NCBI GenBank assembly: GCA_016301965.1
Contig: JAEDOO010000001.1
Coordinates: 1 to 64,000 of the forward strand
Length of the DNA: 64,000 bases
From: Lachnospiraceae bacterium
GTDB lineage: Bacteria > Bacillota > Clostridia > Lachnospirales > Lachnospiraceae
Reading direction: 5' to 3'
Shown here in pieces: positions 26,537 through 34,725 of this stretch. The translations under genes were made by a program, and so were the position numbers. Below the pieces are notes generated by a model. It was not told the origin of the DNA. It did not search any database and saw only the letters and a list, made by a program, of their open reading frames with translations. Each line of letters opens with the position of its first letter. Position 1 is the stretch's first letter.

Positions 26537-28716
26537 TAAATGAGGGTATGTTAATAGGGGAGCGTTACGAGATACTGGGACTGATCGGTTCCGGCGGTAT
26601 GGCCGATGTATACAAGGCCAGAGATTCCAAATTAAACCGTCTGGTTGCCGTAAAGGTACTGCGCCAGGAATTTCGTATGGACAAGACATTTGTCAGCAAG
26701 TTCCAGAAGGAAGCACAGGCAGCAGCAGGTCTGTCTCATCCGAACATTGTCAGTGTATACGATGTAGGTGAGGATGAGAATGCAAACTTCATTGTTATGG
26801 AGCTTGTGGAAGGCATTACACTGAAAGATTACATTAAAAGAAAGAAGAAGCTGAGCGTCAGAGAAGCCACCAGTATTGCCATTCAGGTGTCTCTCGGACT
26901 GGAAGCAGCGCATAAATGCGGACTGGTACATCGTGATGTTAAACCGCAGAATATCATGATCTCAACAGACGGTAAAGTAAAACTGTCGGATTTTGGTATT
27001 GCCAGAGCTGCATCTTCCAATACCATCAGCTCAAATGTCATGGGTTCTGTACATTACAGTTCTCCGGAGCAGGTGCGCGGCGGTTTTGCCAATGCGCAGA
27101 GTGATATCTATTCTCTGGGTATTACTTTATATGAGATGGTTACCGGACGAGTTCCATTTGACGGCGACACCAGTGTGGCGATTGCCATTAAGCATCTGCA
27201 GGAAGAGATCATTCCGCCAAACAAATATGTGCCGGATCTCCCCTACAGCTTAAATCAGATCATCCTGAAATGTACACAGAAGAGCGTGGACAGACGATAT
27301 GCCAGCATGGCAGATCTGATCATGGATCTGAAACGTTCCCTGGTAGATCCTAATGGAAATTTTGTGGAGCTTGCACCGTTGTCCAGCCATGCGCAGACGA
27401 TCATGCTGTCCAAGGCAGAGATGGAAGCTATCCAGGCTGCTTCCGGCTCCCGTTATGAGGATGACGACGATGACGATGAGGATGATGACGAGGAGGAAGA
27501 AAGACCGAGACGCCGCCGTTCCAGCCGGTATGATGAGGATGATGACGACGAGGATGACGAGGATGAGGGCGGCATCAGCGGTGCGCTGGAAAAGGCCATG
27601 ACCATCGGCGGATTTATTATCGGAGCAATTATTATCGTTCTTTTGGTTGTATTTATCTGCAAAGCTGCCGGCCTGTTTGGAAACAGCAGCAAGCCGGAAA
27701 GCTCTTCTGTAGTTCCTTCTTCCAGCAGTGTGGTTGCGCAGAGCAGCCAGGTCGAGGATACCGGAAAGGTTACTGTACCGGATATTACAGGAAAAACAGT
27801 AAGTGAAGCACAGGAGATCCTTAACAAACTGCAGCTTGGTATCGCAAAAGGCGGCGAGGCTGCATCGGATACCGTTGCAGAGGGCCTGATCATATCACAG
27901 GATCTGATGGAAGGGACGACTGTAGCCACACATTCTACCGTGTATTATGTGATCAGTACCGGTGTGGCAGATATTACCGTGCCGGATGTCACAGGAAAAA
28001 GTCAGACCGTTGCCGAGACAACACTGAAATCCAGCGGACTGGAAACAAAGATCACACAGGAAAACAGTGATACTGTTCCCATTGGTGATGTTATCCGCAC
28101 CAATCCCAAAGCTGGTACAGAAGTATCTACCGGAAGTACAGTAGAAGTGGTTGTCAGCCTTGGAAAAGAAGATACACAGGTAGAAGTACCCAACGTTTAC
28201 GGCGTTTCTGAAAATACAGCAAAGAAGACTTTGACCAATTTAAATCTTACGGTTGTGGTGGACACAGGTACCAGTACTAAGGTAAAAGCCGGAGAAGTTA
28301 TGGCGCAGAGTATCAAAGCCGGTACGAAAGTAGACCAGAAGACAGAAATTACAATTACCGTCAACAGTGGAGCAGATACCACACAGGATCCGGATACTGC
28401 TGGCGACGCTACAGTGACACCGGGCGAAGAGGATGAGGATGACGAACAGCAGGAAGCCAAGGTATGGGCCTGCAATCAGCGTCTGGATACACCGCCAAAT
28501 TACAGCGGCGGCCCCGTCAAACTGACCTTGTCACAGGTGGTAGACGGACAGACGGTAGAGAAGACCGTTGTAGAGAATGAAAGTCCGGAATTCCCGCTGA
28601 CCTTCAGTACAGAAGGTGCTGAGGGTGTAAGTGTAGGTACCGTATATGTGTATGAGAAGATCGATGGGGAATACAAGAAGATCGCCAAGTACACAGTTCC
28701 TTTTGAAGAATATTAA
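26533..28716 (+). CDS. prkC: PASTA-domain Ser/Thr protein kinase (PrkC/PknB type)
   Basis: In this 727-residue protein the cytoplasmic kinase domain (about 12-275) has the glycine loop IGSGGMADVYKA, Lys41, Asp135 in HRDVKPQNI, and DFGIARA. An extremely acidic linker of about 40 residues (about 312-352) is interrupted by RPRRRR. A transmembrane helix (about 358-380) is followed by a Ser-rich neck and three PASTA domains (about 413-478, 481-546 and 549-613). A further extracellular domain of about 100 residues has an Asp/Glu-rich hinge. PASTA domains sense muropeptides or lipid II. Its likely substrates include division proteins encoded further along the window. Confidence 0.96.
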   Translation: MINEGMLIGERYEILGLIGSGGMADVYKARDSKLNRLVAVKVLRQEFRMDKTFVSKFQKEAQAAAGLSHPNIVSVYDVGEDENANFIVMELVEGITLKDYIKRKKKLSVREATSIAIQVSLGLEAAHKCGLVHRDVKPQNIMISTDGKVKLSDFGIARAASSNTISSNVMGSVHYSSPEQVRGGFANAQSDIYSLGITLYEMVTGRVPFDGDTSVAIAIKHLQEEIIPPNKYVPDLPYSLNQIILKCTQKSVDRRYASMADLIMDLKRSLVDPNGNFVELAPLSSHAQTIMLSKAEMEAIQAASGSRYEDDDDDDEDDDEEEERPRRRRSSRYDEDDDDEDDEDEGGISGALEKAMTIGGFIIGAIIIVLLVVFICKAAGLFGNSSKPESSSVVPSSSSVVAQSSQVEDTGKVTVPDITGKTVSEAQEILNKLQLGIAKGGEAASDTVAEGLIISQDLMEGTTVATHSTVYYVISTGVADITVPDVTGKSQTVAETTLKSSGLETKITQENSDTVPIGDVIRTNPKAGTEVSTGSTVEVVVSLGKEDTQVEVPNVYGVSENTAKKTLTNLNLTVVVDTGTSTKVKAGEVMAQSIKAGTKVDQKTEITITVNSGADTTQDPDTAGDATVTPGEEDEDDEQQEAKVWACNQRLDTPPNYSGGPVKLTLSQVVDGQTVEKTVVENESPEFPLTFSTEGAEGVSVGTVYVYEKIDGEYKKIAKYTVPFEEY

Positions 28717-28719
28717 TAT

Positions 28720-29598
28720 ATGACTGGAAAGATTATAAAAGGTATTGCCGGATTCTACTACGTTTACGTAGTAGAATCCGGTATTTATGAATGTAAGGCT
28801 GTTGGGATTTTTCGAAAAGATAAGATCAAGCCTCTGGTGGGCGATATGGTGCGTATCGAGGTGCTTAACGAGGAGAAGAAAGAGGGCAGCCTGGTGGAGA
28901 TCCTTCCCCGGAAAAATGAACTGATTCGTCCGGCGGTGGCCAATGTTGATCAGGCTATGGTGATTTTTGCAGCGGATTTTCCAAAACCAAATTTTTCGCT
29001 GCTGAACCGTTTTTTGATCATGATGGAACGCAGAAACGTGTCGGTGGTGATCTGTTTCAATAAAATGGATCTTTTGGAAGAAAAAGATATCCAGAGACTG
29101 CATGAGATCTATGAGCCTGCCGGCTACCGGGTGCTGACCATCAGTGTAAAGCAAAAAAAGGGTATCGAAGAGGTACAAGCACTTTTGGATCATAAGGTGA
29201 CGGTGGTAGCAGGTCCTTCCGGAGTGGGAAAGTCCTCTCTGACCAACAGTCTGCAGAGAGATGTGGAAATGGAAACAGGAGAGATCAGCAAAAAGCTGAA
29301 CCGCGGAAAGCATACCACCCGCCATTCCCAGCTGATCGAGCTGGGGGATGACAGCTGGTTTGTGGATACACCCGGTTTTTCCTCCCTGTATCTGGAAGAT
29401 ATGGAAAAGGAAGAATTGCGTCTGTATTTTCCGGAATTTGATCCTTACGAGGGACAGTGTCGCTATCAGGGCTGCACCCATACGCATGAACCCGGATGTG
29501 CGGTAAAAGAGGCTCTTTCCGAGGGAAAGATAGAAAAACTGCGGTATGAGGGATATCTTGAGCTGTACGAAGAACTGAAAGACAAGAAGAAAATGTAG
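28720..29598 (+). CDS. rsgA: Small ribosomal subunit biogenesis GTPase RsgA
   Basis: This 292-residue circularly permuted GTPase matures the 30S subunit. It has an N-terminal OB fold (about 1-65), the G4 motif FNKMD, the P-loop AGPSGVGKSS near residue 165, and DTPGFS after it. The C-terminal zinc knuckle has Cys and His residues in CRYQGCTHTHEPGC. The ATG is four bases after the kinase stop with no good ribosome site, so it probably depends on coupling. Codons 10-21 form a perfect 15-bp hairpin (listed separately). Confidence 0.95.
   Translation: MTGKIIKGIAGFYYVYVVESGIYECKAVGIFRKDKIKPLVGDMVRIEVLNEEKKEGSLVEILPRKNELIRPAVANVDQAMVIFAADFPKPNFSLLNRFLIMMERRNVSVVICFNKMDLLEEKDIQRLHEIYEPAGYRVLTISVKQKKGIEEVQALLDHKVTVVAGPSGVGKSSLTNSLQRDVEMETGEISKKLNRGKHTTRHSQLIELGDDSWFVDTPGFSSLYLEDMEKEELRLYFPEFDPYEGQCRYQGCTHTHEPGCAVKEALSEGKIEKLRYEGYLELYEELKDKKKM
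28748..28781 (+). promoter_or_regulatory. Perfect hairpin inside the 5' end of rsgA
   Basis: CCGGATTCTACTACG (28748-28762), loop TTTA, then its exact complement (28767-28781). It lies about 28 bases into the reading frame, close enough to affect ribosome loading or mRNA decay. Confidence 0.6.
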
Positions 29599-29619
29599 AG
29601 AACTGGAGCTGTTTTAGCT

Positions 29620-30270
29620 ATGAAAGCAATGGTGATCAGCGGGGGCACGATCGAGAAAGATTTTGCCCTTTCTTTTATCAGAGACTATGAACCTGACTAT
29701 ATTGTGGCGGCGGACAGGGGACTTGCCTTTTGCCTGGAAAATGAGATTAAAGTAAATCTGATCGTAGGGGATTTTGACAGTATTCCCGGAGGAATTCTCG
29801 ATACGTATGTTGCCCTACATCATGTGCCGGTACGGCGGTTCAATCCGGTAAAAGATGCCACAGATACGGAGATCGCGGTACGCCAGGTGGTGGAAGCGGG
29901 TGCCTCTGAAGCGATGCTTCTGGGAGCTACCGGAACCCGTCTTGACCATACCATCGGCAATATACAGTGCCTGCATATCCTTTTGGACGCAGGCATCCCG
30001 GCGGCGATTCTGGACAGCCATAACAGGATCAGCCTGCACAGAAAAGATTTTTTTATAAAAAAAGATGAACAGTTTGGGAAGTATATCTCCTTTCTTCCGG
30101 CGGGAGAAGCGGTGGAGAAGCTTACGCTTAGCGGATTTAAATATCCTCTGCATGCGCAGCGGATAACCAATGCAGACAGTCTTTGTATCAGCAACGAGAT
30201 CAACGAGGAGACAGCCGGCGTAACCTTTACAGGCGGCGAGCTGTTTATGATTCAATCCAGAGACAGTTAA
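29620..30270 (+). CDS. thiN: Thiamine pyrophosphokinase
   Basis: This 216-residue protein transfers pyrophosphate from ATP to thiamine to form thiamine diphosphate. Family motifs are AADRGLAFC near the N-terminus, VGDFDSIPGG (metal/ATP site), DATDTEIAVRQ, and LLGATGTRLDHTIGN. The C-terminal thiamine-binding domain covers about 140-216. It follows rsgA by 21 bp, a conserved pairing in Firmicutes, and no TPP riboswitch is visible. Confidence 0.93.
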   Translation: MKAMVISGGTIEKDFALSFIRDYEPDYIVAADRGLAFCLENEIKVNLIVGDFDSIPGGILDTYVALHHVPVRRFNPVKDATDTEIAVRQVVEAGASEAMLLGATGTRLDHTIGNIQCLHILLDAGIPAAILDSHNRISLHRKDFFIKKDEQFGKYISFLPAGEAVEKLTLSGFKYPLHAQRITNADSLCISNEINEETAGVTFTGGELFMIQSRDS

Positions 30271-30285
30271 TGCCGGGAAACTTTC

Positions 30286-30314
30286 TTGCGGTACGCAGGC
30301 AAGTATGATACACT
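30286..30314 (+). promoter_or_regulatory. Predicted extended -10 promoter for ychF
   Basis: TTGCGG (30286-30291), 17 bp, TACACT (30309-30314), preceded by the extended -10 dinucleotide TG at 30306-30307. The leader to ychF is about 130 bases and holds no recognised RNA element. Confidence 0.55.
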
Positions 30315-30443
30315 GTACGCGGAATGCAGGCACAGTACAAAACAGAGGAAGTGCCTTTATTTGTGTAGTGAAATGTGTAGAAACAAAGATGAGAAAGGCG
30401 GAAATGCTGGCAAACAGAGCATTTTCGGACAGGTATAAGAAAA

Positions 30444-31535
30444 ATGAAATTAGGTATCGTCGGATTACCAAACGTGGGGAAAAGCACCCTGTTTAATTCC
30501 CTGACCAAGGCGGGCGCCGAGTCTGCCAACTATCCATTCTGCACCATCGATCCCAATGTAGGTGTGGTGGCTGTGCCGGACAATCGTCTGAAACTTCTGG
30601 GAGATTTCTATCATTCAAAGAAAGTGACCCCGGCGGTCATTGAATTTGTAGATATTGCCGGTCTGGTAAAAGGTGCCTCAAAGGGCGAGGGACTTGGTAA
30701 TCAGTTTTTGGCTAACATCCGTGAAGTTGACGCGATCCTGCATGTGGTTCGCTGCTTTGAAGATCCCAATGTTATCCATGTGGATGGATCGGTGGATCCC
30801 ATTCGAGATATTGAGACCATTAATCTGGAACTGATCTTTGCGGATCTGGAGGTACTGGAGCGCCGTATGGCAAAAGTGGGGCGCACCAGACAGATGGATA
30901 AGGCAGCTGCAAAAGAGTACACGCTGCTGGAGAAAATCAAAAAGCATCTGGAAGACGGTAAACCGGCCAAAACTCTGGAACTGGAAGATGACGATGAAGC
31001 AGCCATGATCAAAGACTATAATCTGTTGACGGCAAAACCGGTGATCTATGCGGCCAACGTGGCCGAGGATGAACTGGCCGGTGAAGACAATGATCTGGTG
31101 AAAAAGGTGCGTGAATACGCCGAGGCCGAGGGAAGTGAAGTGTTCAGTATCTGCGCGCAGATCGAGGAAGAAATCTCAGAGCTGGATGACGACGAGAAAA
31201 AGATGTTTCTGGAGGATCTGGGCATTGAGGAGTCCGGTCTGGACAAACTGATTACAGCCAGCTACCGTCTGCTGGGACTGATGAGTTTTCTGACAGCAGG
31301 AGAGGATGAGACAAGAGCATGGACCATCAAAATCGGTACCAAGGCTCCGCAGGCTGCCGGAAAGATCCATACCGATTTTGAGAGAGGCTTTATCAAGGCA
31401 GAGGTGGTCAATTACCAGAATCTTCTGGACTGTGGTTCCTACGCCGGAGCCAGAGAGAAGGGACTTGTCCGCATGGAAGGAAAGGACTATGTGGTTCAGG
31501 ACGGTGATGTGATTCTGTTCCGCTTTAATGTTTAA
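30444..31535 (+). CDS. ychF: Ribosome-binding ATPase YchF (Obg family)
   Basis: This 363-residue translation-associated P-loop NTPase has G1 GLPNVGKST at residues 6-14, [20 protein letters not shown] around the G3 region, and the NxxE-type G4 (AANVAEDE) that explains ATP preference in the family. A helical coiled-coil insertion covers about 130-185, and a C-terminal TGS domain follows (about 280-363). Length is normal. The ribosome site is weak (GACAGGTATAAGAAA). Lgt follows 20 bp downstream. Confidence 0.96.
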   Translation: MKLGIVGLPNVGKSTLFNSLTKAGAESANYPFCTIDPNVGVVAVPDNRLKLLGDFYHSKKVTPAVIEFVDIAGLVKGASKGEGLGNQFLANIREVDAILHVVRCFEDPNVIHVDGSVDPIRDIETINLELIFADLEVLERRMAKVGRTRQMDKAAAKEYTLLEKIKKHLEDGKPAKTLELEDDDEAAMIKDYNLLTAKPVIYAANVAEDELAGEDNDLVKKVREYAEAEGSEVFSICAQIEEEISELDDDEKKMFLEDLGIEESGLDKLITASYRLLGLMSFLTAGEDETRAWTIKIGTKAPQAAGKIHTDFERGFIKAEVVNYQNLLDCGSYAGAREKGLVRMEGKDYVVQDGDVILFRFNV

Positions 31536-31555
31536 GACAGCCGGAGGAAATTAGC

Positions 31556-32461
31556 ATGGATATGCAGATATATTTTCCTCATCTGGGCATCTATCTGGAG
31601 CATGTGGGGAAAAATTTCAGTATCTTCGGATTTACCATTGCATATTACGGTGTAGTTATCGTTATCGGTATGCTGATTGCCATGGCGCTGATCATGTATA
31701 CGGCAAAACGTTTTGGGGAAAATCCGGATATGTATTATGATGTGAGCCTGATGGCCATCCTGATCGGCATCGTGGGGGCCAGAGCCTACTATGTGTTTTT
31801 TTCCTGGGATATGTACAAAGATGACCTTTGGCAGATATTCAATATTCGAAACGGCGGCCTGGCCATCTACGGCGGCATCCTTTTTGGTACCCTGACGGTG
31901 TTGGTGTATTCCCGGGTGAAGAAAAAAAGCTTTCTTCATATGGCAGATATCCTGATTCTGGGTGTGGTATTTGGCCAGATCATGGGCCGTTGGGGCAATT
32001 TCTTTAATCGTGAGGCCTTTGGCGAATACACAGACGGACTGTTTGCCATGCAGCTGCCGGTTTCTGCTGTGCGTCAGAATGAGATTACCCAGGCCATGTG
32101 GGACCATGCGGTGACGATCAATGGCGTGGAGTTTATACAGGTATCCCCCACTTTCCTCTACGAAAGTCTGTGGAATCTGGGACTTCTGGTTATTTTGTTG
32201 TTCCTCATCGGACGAAAACGTTTTGACGGTCAGGTCTTTCTGACCTATGTCATGGGGTATGGCCTGGGGAGGATGTGGATCGAAGGTCTGAGAACAGATC
32301 AGCTTCTGGTTCCGCAAACAGCGATTCCCGTATCCCAGCTTCTGTCTGGCACTATGGTGGTGGCTGCGGTCATAGGCCTTATCGTACAGAGCCACAGGCA
32401 CAGGAACCAGGGATGTCTGGTAAATGAAAAAAGCGGGAAAATGGATAAAAAACTGGGATGA
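31556..32461 (+). CDS. lgt: Prolipoprotein diacylglyceryl transferase
   Basis: This 301-residue multi-pass membrane protein attaches diacylglycerol to the lipobox cysteine of lipoproteins. Signature parts are the YYGVVIVIGM helix, RNGGLAIYGGILFG, and the Lgt signature GRWGNFFNREAFG near residue 145, then a C-terminal helix ending in a hydrophilic tail. GGAGGAAATTAGC precedes the ATG. A long terminator follows, so the gene closes the ychF transcript. Confidence 0.95.
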   Translation: MDMQIYFPHLGIYLEHVGKNFSIFGFTIAYYGVVIVIGMLIAMALIMYTAKRFGENPDMYYDVSLMAILIGIVGARAYYVFFSWDMYKDDLWQIFNIRNGGLAIYGGILFGTLTVLVYSRVKKKSFLHMADILILGVVFGQIMGRWGNFFNREAFGEYTDGLFAMQLPVSAVRQNEITQAMWDHAVTINGVEFIQVSPTFLYESLWNLGLLVILLFLIGRKRFDGQVFLTYVMGYGLGRMWIEGLRTDQLLVPQTAIPVSQLLSGTMVVAAVIGLIVQSHRHRNQGCLVNEKSGKMDKKLG

Positions 32462-32497
32462 TCCCCCACCGCGATATAGATTTATGAAAAAAAGAGA

Positions 32498-32567
32498 AGA
32501 ACGAAAAGACAATTATGGGATATGCATGGCATACATCCCCAAATGGCTGTCTTTTCGTTCTTTTTTT
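32498..32567 (+). terminator. Strong terminator after lgt
   Basis: A 14-bp stem AGAACGAAAAGACA (32498-32511) pairs with 32548-32561 around a 36-base loop, and seven or eight T follow. The A-rich left side would also let it act from the minus strand. Confidence 0.85.
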
Positions 32568-32669
32568 GCTGCTCTGCAAGCGGAGGATGAGAGGATTCGG
32601 GAGGGCTCAGTTTGTCGTTTCCGCGCATGGGCTGTAAATAAAACGTAAAGAATTTTCTGTATTTCCCTC

Positions 32670-32698
32670 TTGCACTTTCCCAATCCCTGGGGTAGAAT
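32670..32698 (+). promoter_or_regulatory. Promoter of the division/cell wall cluster
   Basis: TTGCAC (32670-32675), 17 bp, TAGAAT (32693-32698). It sits between the lgt terminator and mraZ, within a 363-bp gap without genes, and is followed directly by the MraZ boxes. Confidence 0.7.
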
Positions 32699-32706
32699 AG
32701 GGGTAC

Positions 32707-32742
32707 AAGTGGTACAAAGTGGAGAAAAGTGGTGGCAAAGGG
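32707..32742 (+). promoter_or_regulatory. MraZ boxes (four phased repeats)
   Basis: AAGTGG at 32707, 32717 and 32727, and AAAGGG at 32737, recur at exactly 10-bp intervals just after the -10 box. Known MraZ operators are direct repeats of this period (TGGGN type in Escherichia coli, AAAGTG type in mycoplasmas), so autoregulation by the first gene of the cluster is likely. Confidence 0.75.
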
Positions 32743-32824
32743 AGGAACTGTGGCGGTTTCACTGACGCTGCCGGATGATAGACAGGAGGGAGCTGTTGAT
32801 CATCAGATAAGAGGTTGTTGCATT

Positions 32825-33256
32825 ATGTTCATGGGAGAATACAGTCATTCGATTGACGCAAAGGGGAGATTGATCATACCGTCGAAGTTCAGAGAACAGC
32901 TTGGGGAAGAGTTCGTACTGACAAAAGGCCTTGATGGTTGTCTTTCTATCTATCCCATGGATGAATGGACCGCTTTCGAAGAAAAACTCAAAGCTTTACC
33001 ACTGACGAATAAAAATGCGCGAACCTTTTCAAGATTCTTTGTTGCAGGCGCTACATCCTGTGAACTGGACAAGCAGGGGAGAATTCTCATTCCGGCAACG
33101 CTGAGAGAATTTGCTGGTCTGGAAAAGGATGTTGTACTGACTGGTAACATTACAAGGATCGAGATCTGGAGCAAAGAGAAGTGGGCAGAGAACAGTAACT
33201 ATGATGATATGGATGCCATCGCAGAAGGTATGCAGGAAATGGGAATAGTGATCTGA
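32825..33256 (+). CDS. mraZ: Transcriptional regulator MraZ
   Basis: This 143-residue SpoVT/AbrB-like DNA-binding protein starts [20 protein letters not shown] and repeats the fold as [15 protein letters not shown] near residue 80. MraZ forms rings and binds repeats upstream of its own gene to control the division and wall cluster. The in-frame upstream extension (from 32729) would cover the operator and is rejected. AGAGG lies about ten bases before the chosen ATG. It is followed one base later by rsmH. Confidence 0.95.
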   Translation: MFMGEYSHSIDAKGRLIIPSKFREQLGEEFVLTKGLDGCLSIYPMDEWTAFEEKLKALPLTNKNARTFSRFFVAGATSCELDKQGRILIPATLREFAGLEKDVVLTGNITRIEIWSKEKWAENSNYDDMDAIAEGMQEMGIVI

Positions 33257-33257
33257 T

Positions 33258-34196
33258 ATGGAATTCAAGCACACATCGGTTTTACTGAAGGAAACCATCG
33301 ATAATCTGAACATCAGACCGGATGGAATATATGTAGACGGTACTCTGGGAGGAGCCGGACATGCATCCGAGGTTTGCAGACAATTATCCGCCACGGGGAG
33401 ATTTTTTGGAATAGATCAGGATGCAGCAGCAATTCGGGCTGCCGGTGAACGTCTGGCACCTTTTGGGGAAAAGGTCACCATCATCCGCAGCAATTACTGC
33501 CATATGGTCCGCGAACTGCAGAACAGGGGAGTCAGGGGCGTGGACGGTATTGTTCTTGATCTGGGAGTATCCTCCTATCAGCTGGATGAGGCTGACAGAG
33601 GATTTACCTATCGCTTTGACGCTCCGCTGGATATGCGCATGGATCAGCGACAGGAAAAAACAGCAGGGGATATTGTAAATGAATACACTGAAAGTGAATT
33701 ATACAGAGTGATCCGGGACTACGGTGAGGATCAGTTCGCCAGGAATATTGCCAAGCATATTTGCATAGCCCGGCAGAAGGAGCCAATCCGTACCACCGGA
33801 GAACTCGTGGAGATCATCAAACAGGCCATTCCGATGAAAGTGAGGGCCAAGGGTGGTCATCCCGCAAAAAAGACCTTTCAGGCACTTCGCATTGAATTAA
33901 ATCAGGAGTTGACGGTTCTGGAAGAGTCTCTGGATGATATGATCGGCTTTTTGAACGATGGCGGCCGTATCTGTATCATTACCTTTCATTCATTGGAAGA
34001 CCGTATTGTAAAATCCATTTTCAGGAAAAATGAAAATCCGTGTATTTGTCCGCCGAGTTTCCCGGTATGTGTCTGTGGAAGAACACCAAAGGGAAGAGTG
34101 ATCACAAGAAAACCCATACTTCCGGACGAAAAGGAAATGGAAGAAAACTCACGTTCAAAGAGCGCTAAACTTCGAGTGTTTGAGCGCATAAAATAA
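33258..34196 (+). CDS. rsmH: 16S rRNA (cytosine-1402-N4)-methyltransferase
   Basis: This 312-residue SAM-dependent enzyme modifies the ribosomal P site at C1402. Motifs are [14 protein letters not shown] at the start, the SAM loop [11 protein letters not shown] (about 25-35), [16 protein letters not shown], and the C-terminal [12 protein letters not shown]. Length is typical. The stop overlaps the next start by one base. It is the usual second gene of the cluster. Confidence 0.97.
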   Translation: MEFKHTSVLLKETIDNLNIRPDGIYVDGTLGGAGHASEVCRQLSATGRFFGIDQDAAAIRAAGERLAPFGEKVTIIRSNYCHMVRELQNRGVRGVDGIVLDLGVSSYQLDEADRGFTYRFDAPLDMRMDQRQEKTAGDIVNEYTESELYRVIRDYGEDQFARNIAKHICIARQKEPIRTTGELVEIIKQAIPMKVRAKGGHPAKKTFQALRIELNQELTVLEESLDDMIGFLNDGGRICIITFHSLEDRIVKSIFRKNENPCICPPSFPVCVCGRTPKGRVITRKPILPDEKEMEENSRSKSAKLRVFERIK

Positions 34197-34705
34197 TGGA
34201 TCAGGTGGTGTATCGGGTGAGTACAGCATATAGAAAATCACACAGTGTTGACATCAGGGATAACACAGGGTATTATGTGGATGGCAATACCGTTCGGGTA
34301 GCTCCTGCCCAGTGGGAGGAGGAGCAGACCAGAAAACGGCAGGTCAGCAGCAAAACCAGAAAAAACAGAACAAAAGCCATGAGCATGAGCCGTGGATTTG
34401 TCGTATTCCTGTCGGCAATGTCTATCATGGCTATGTTTATGTGTGTTTCCTACGTTCAGCTTAAGACGGAGATTACCAGGCAGACCAAAAGGATTGCGTC
34501 TTTGCAGACAGATCTCAATGATCTGAAATCCGATAATGATGCTTTGGAGAATTCATATGAAGCATCTGTGGATCTGACACAGGTCTATGAGATAGCAACG
34601 GAGAAGCTTGGTATGCATTATCCGAACGAGGAACAGATCGTTTCATACAATGCCGACGGCAGCGGATATGTACGTCAGTACAGAGACGTGCCCGGAGATA
34701 AATAA
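34196..34705 (+). CDS. ftsL: FtsL-like cell division protein
   Basis: This 169-residue bitopic protein has a basic cytoplasmic part of about 65 residues, one transmembrane helix (about 66-86, FVVFLSAMSIMAMFMCVSYV), then an extracellular coiled coil with Leu heptads (about 88-120) and a short C-terminal domain. The sequence is weakly conserved. Identification rests on topology and the position between rsmH and a class B PBP, where FtsL is always found. The ATG overlaps the rsmH stop (TAATG). It probably joins the DivIB-DivIC complex at the septum. Confidence 0.85.
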   Translation: MDQVVYRVSTAYRKSHSVDIRDNTGYYVDGNTVRVAPAQWEEEQTRKRQVSSKTRKNRTKAMSMSRGFVVFLSAMSIMAMFMCVSYVQLKTEITRQTKRIASLQTDLNDLKSDNDALENSYEASVDLTQVYEIATEKLGMHYPNEEQIVSYNADGSGYVRQYRDVPGDK

Positions 34706-34725
34706 GAAATAAAAGAGGTAAGCGT

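Noticed and set aside
27453..27929. Minus-strand frame ending in long Ser runs
   Set aside because: It is the antisense of the Asp/Glu-rich linker of the PASTA kinase.
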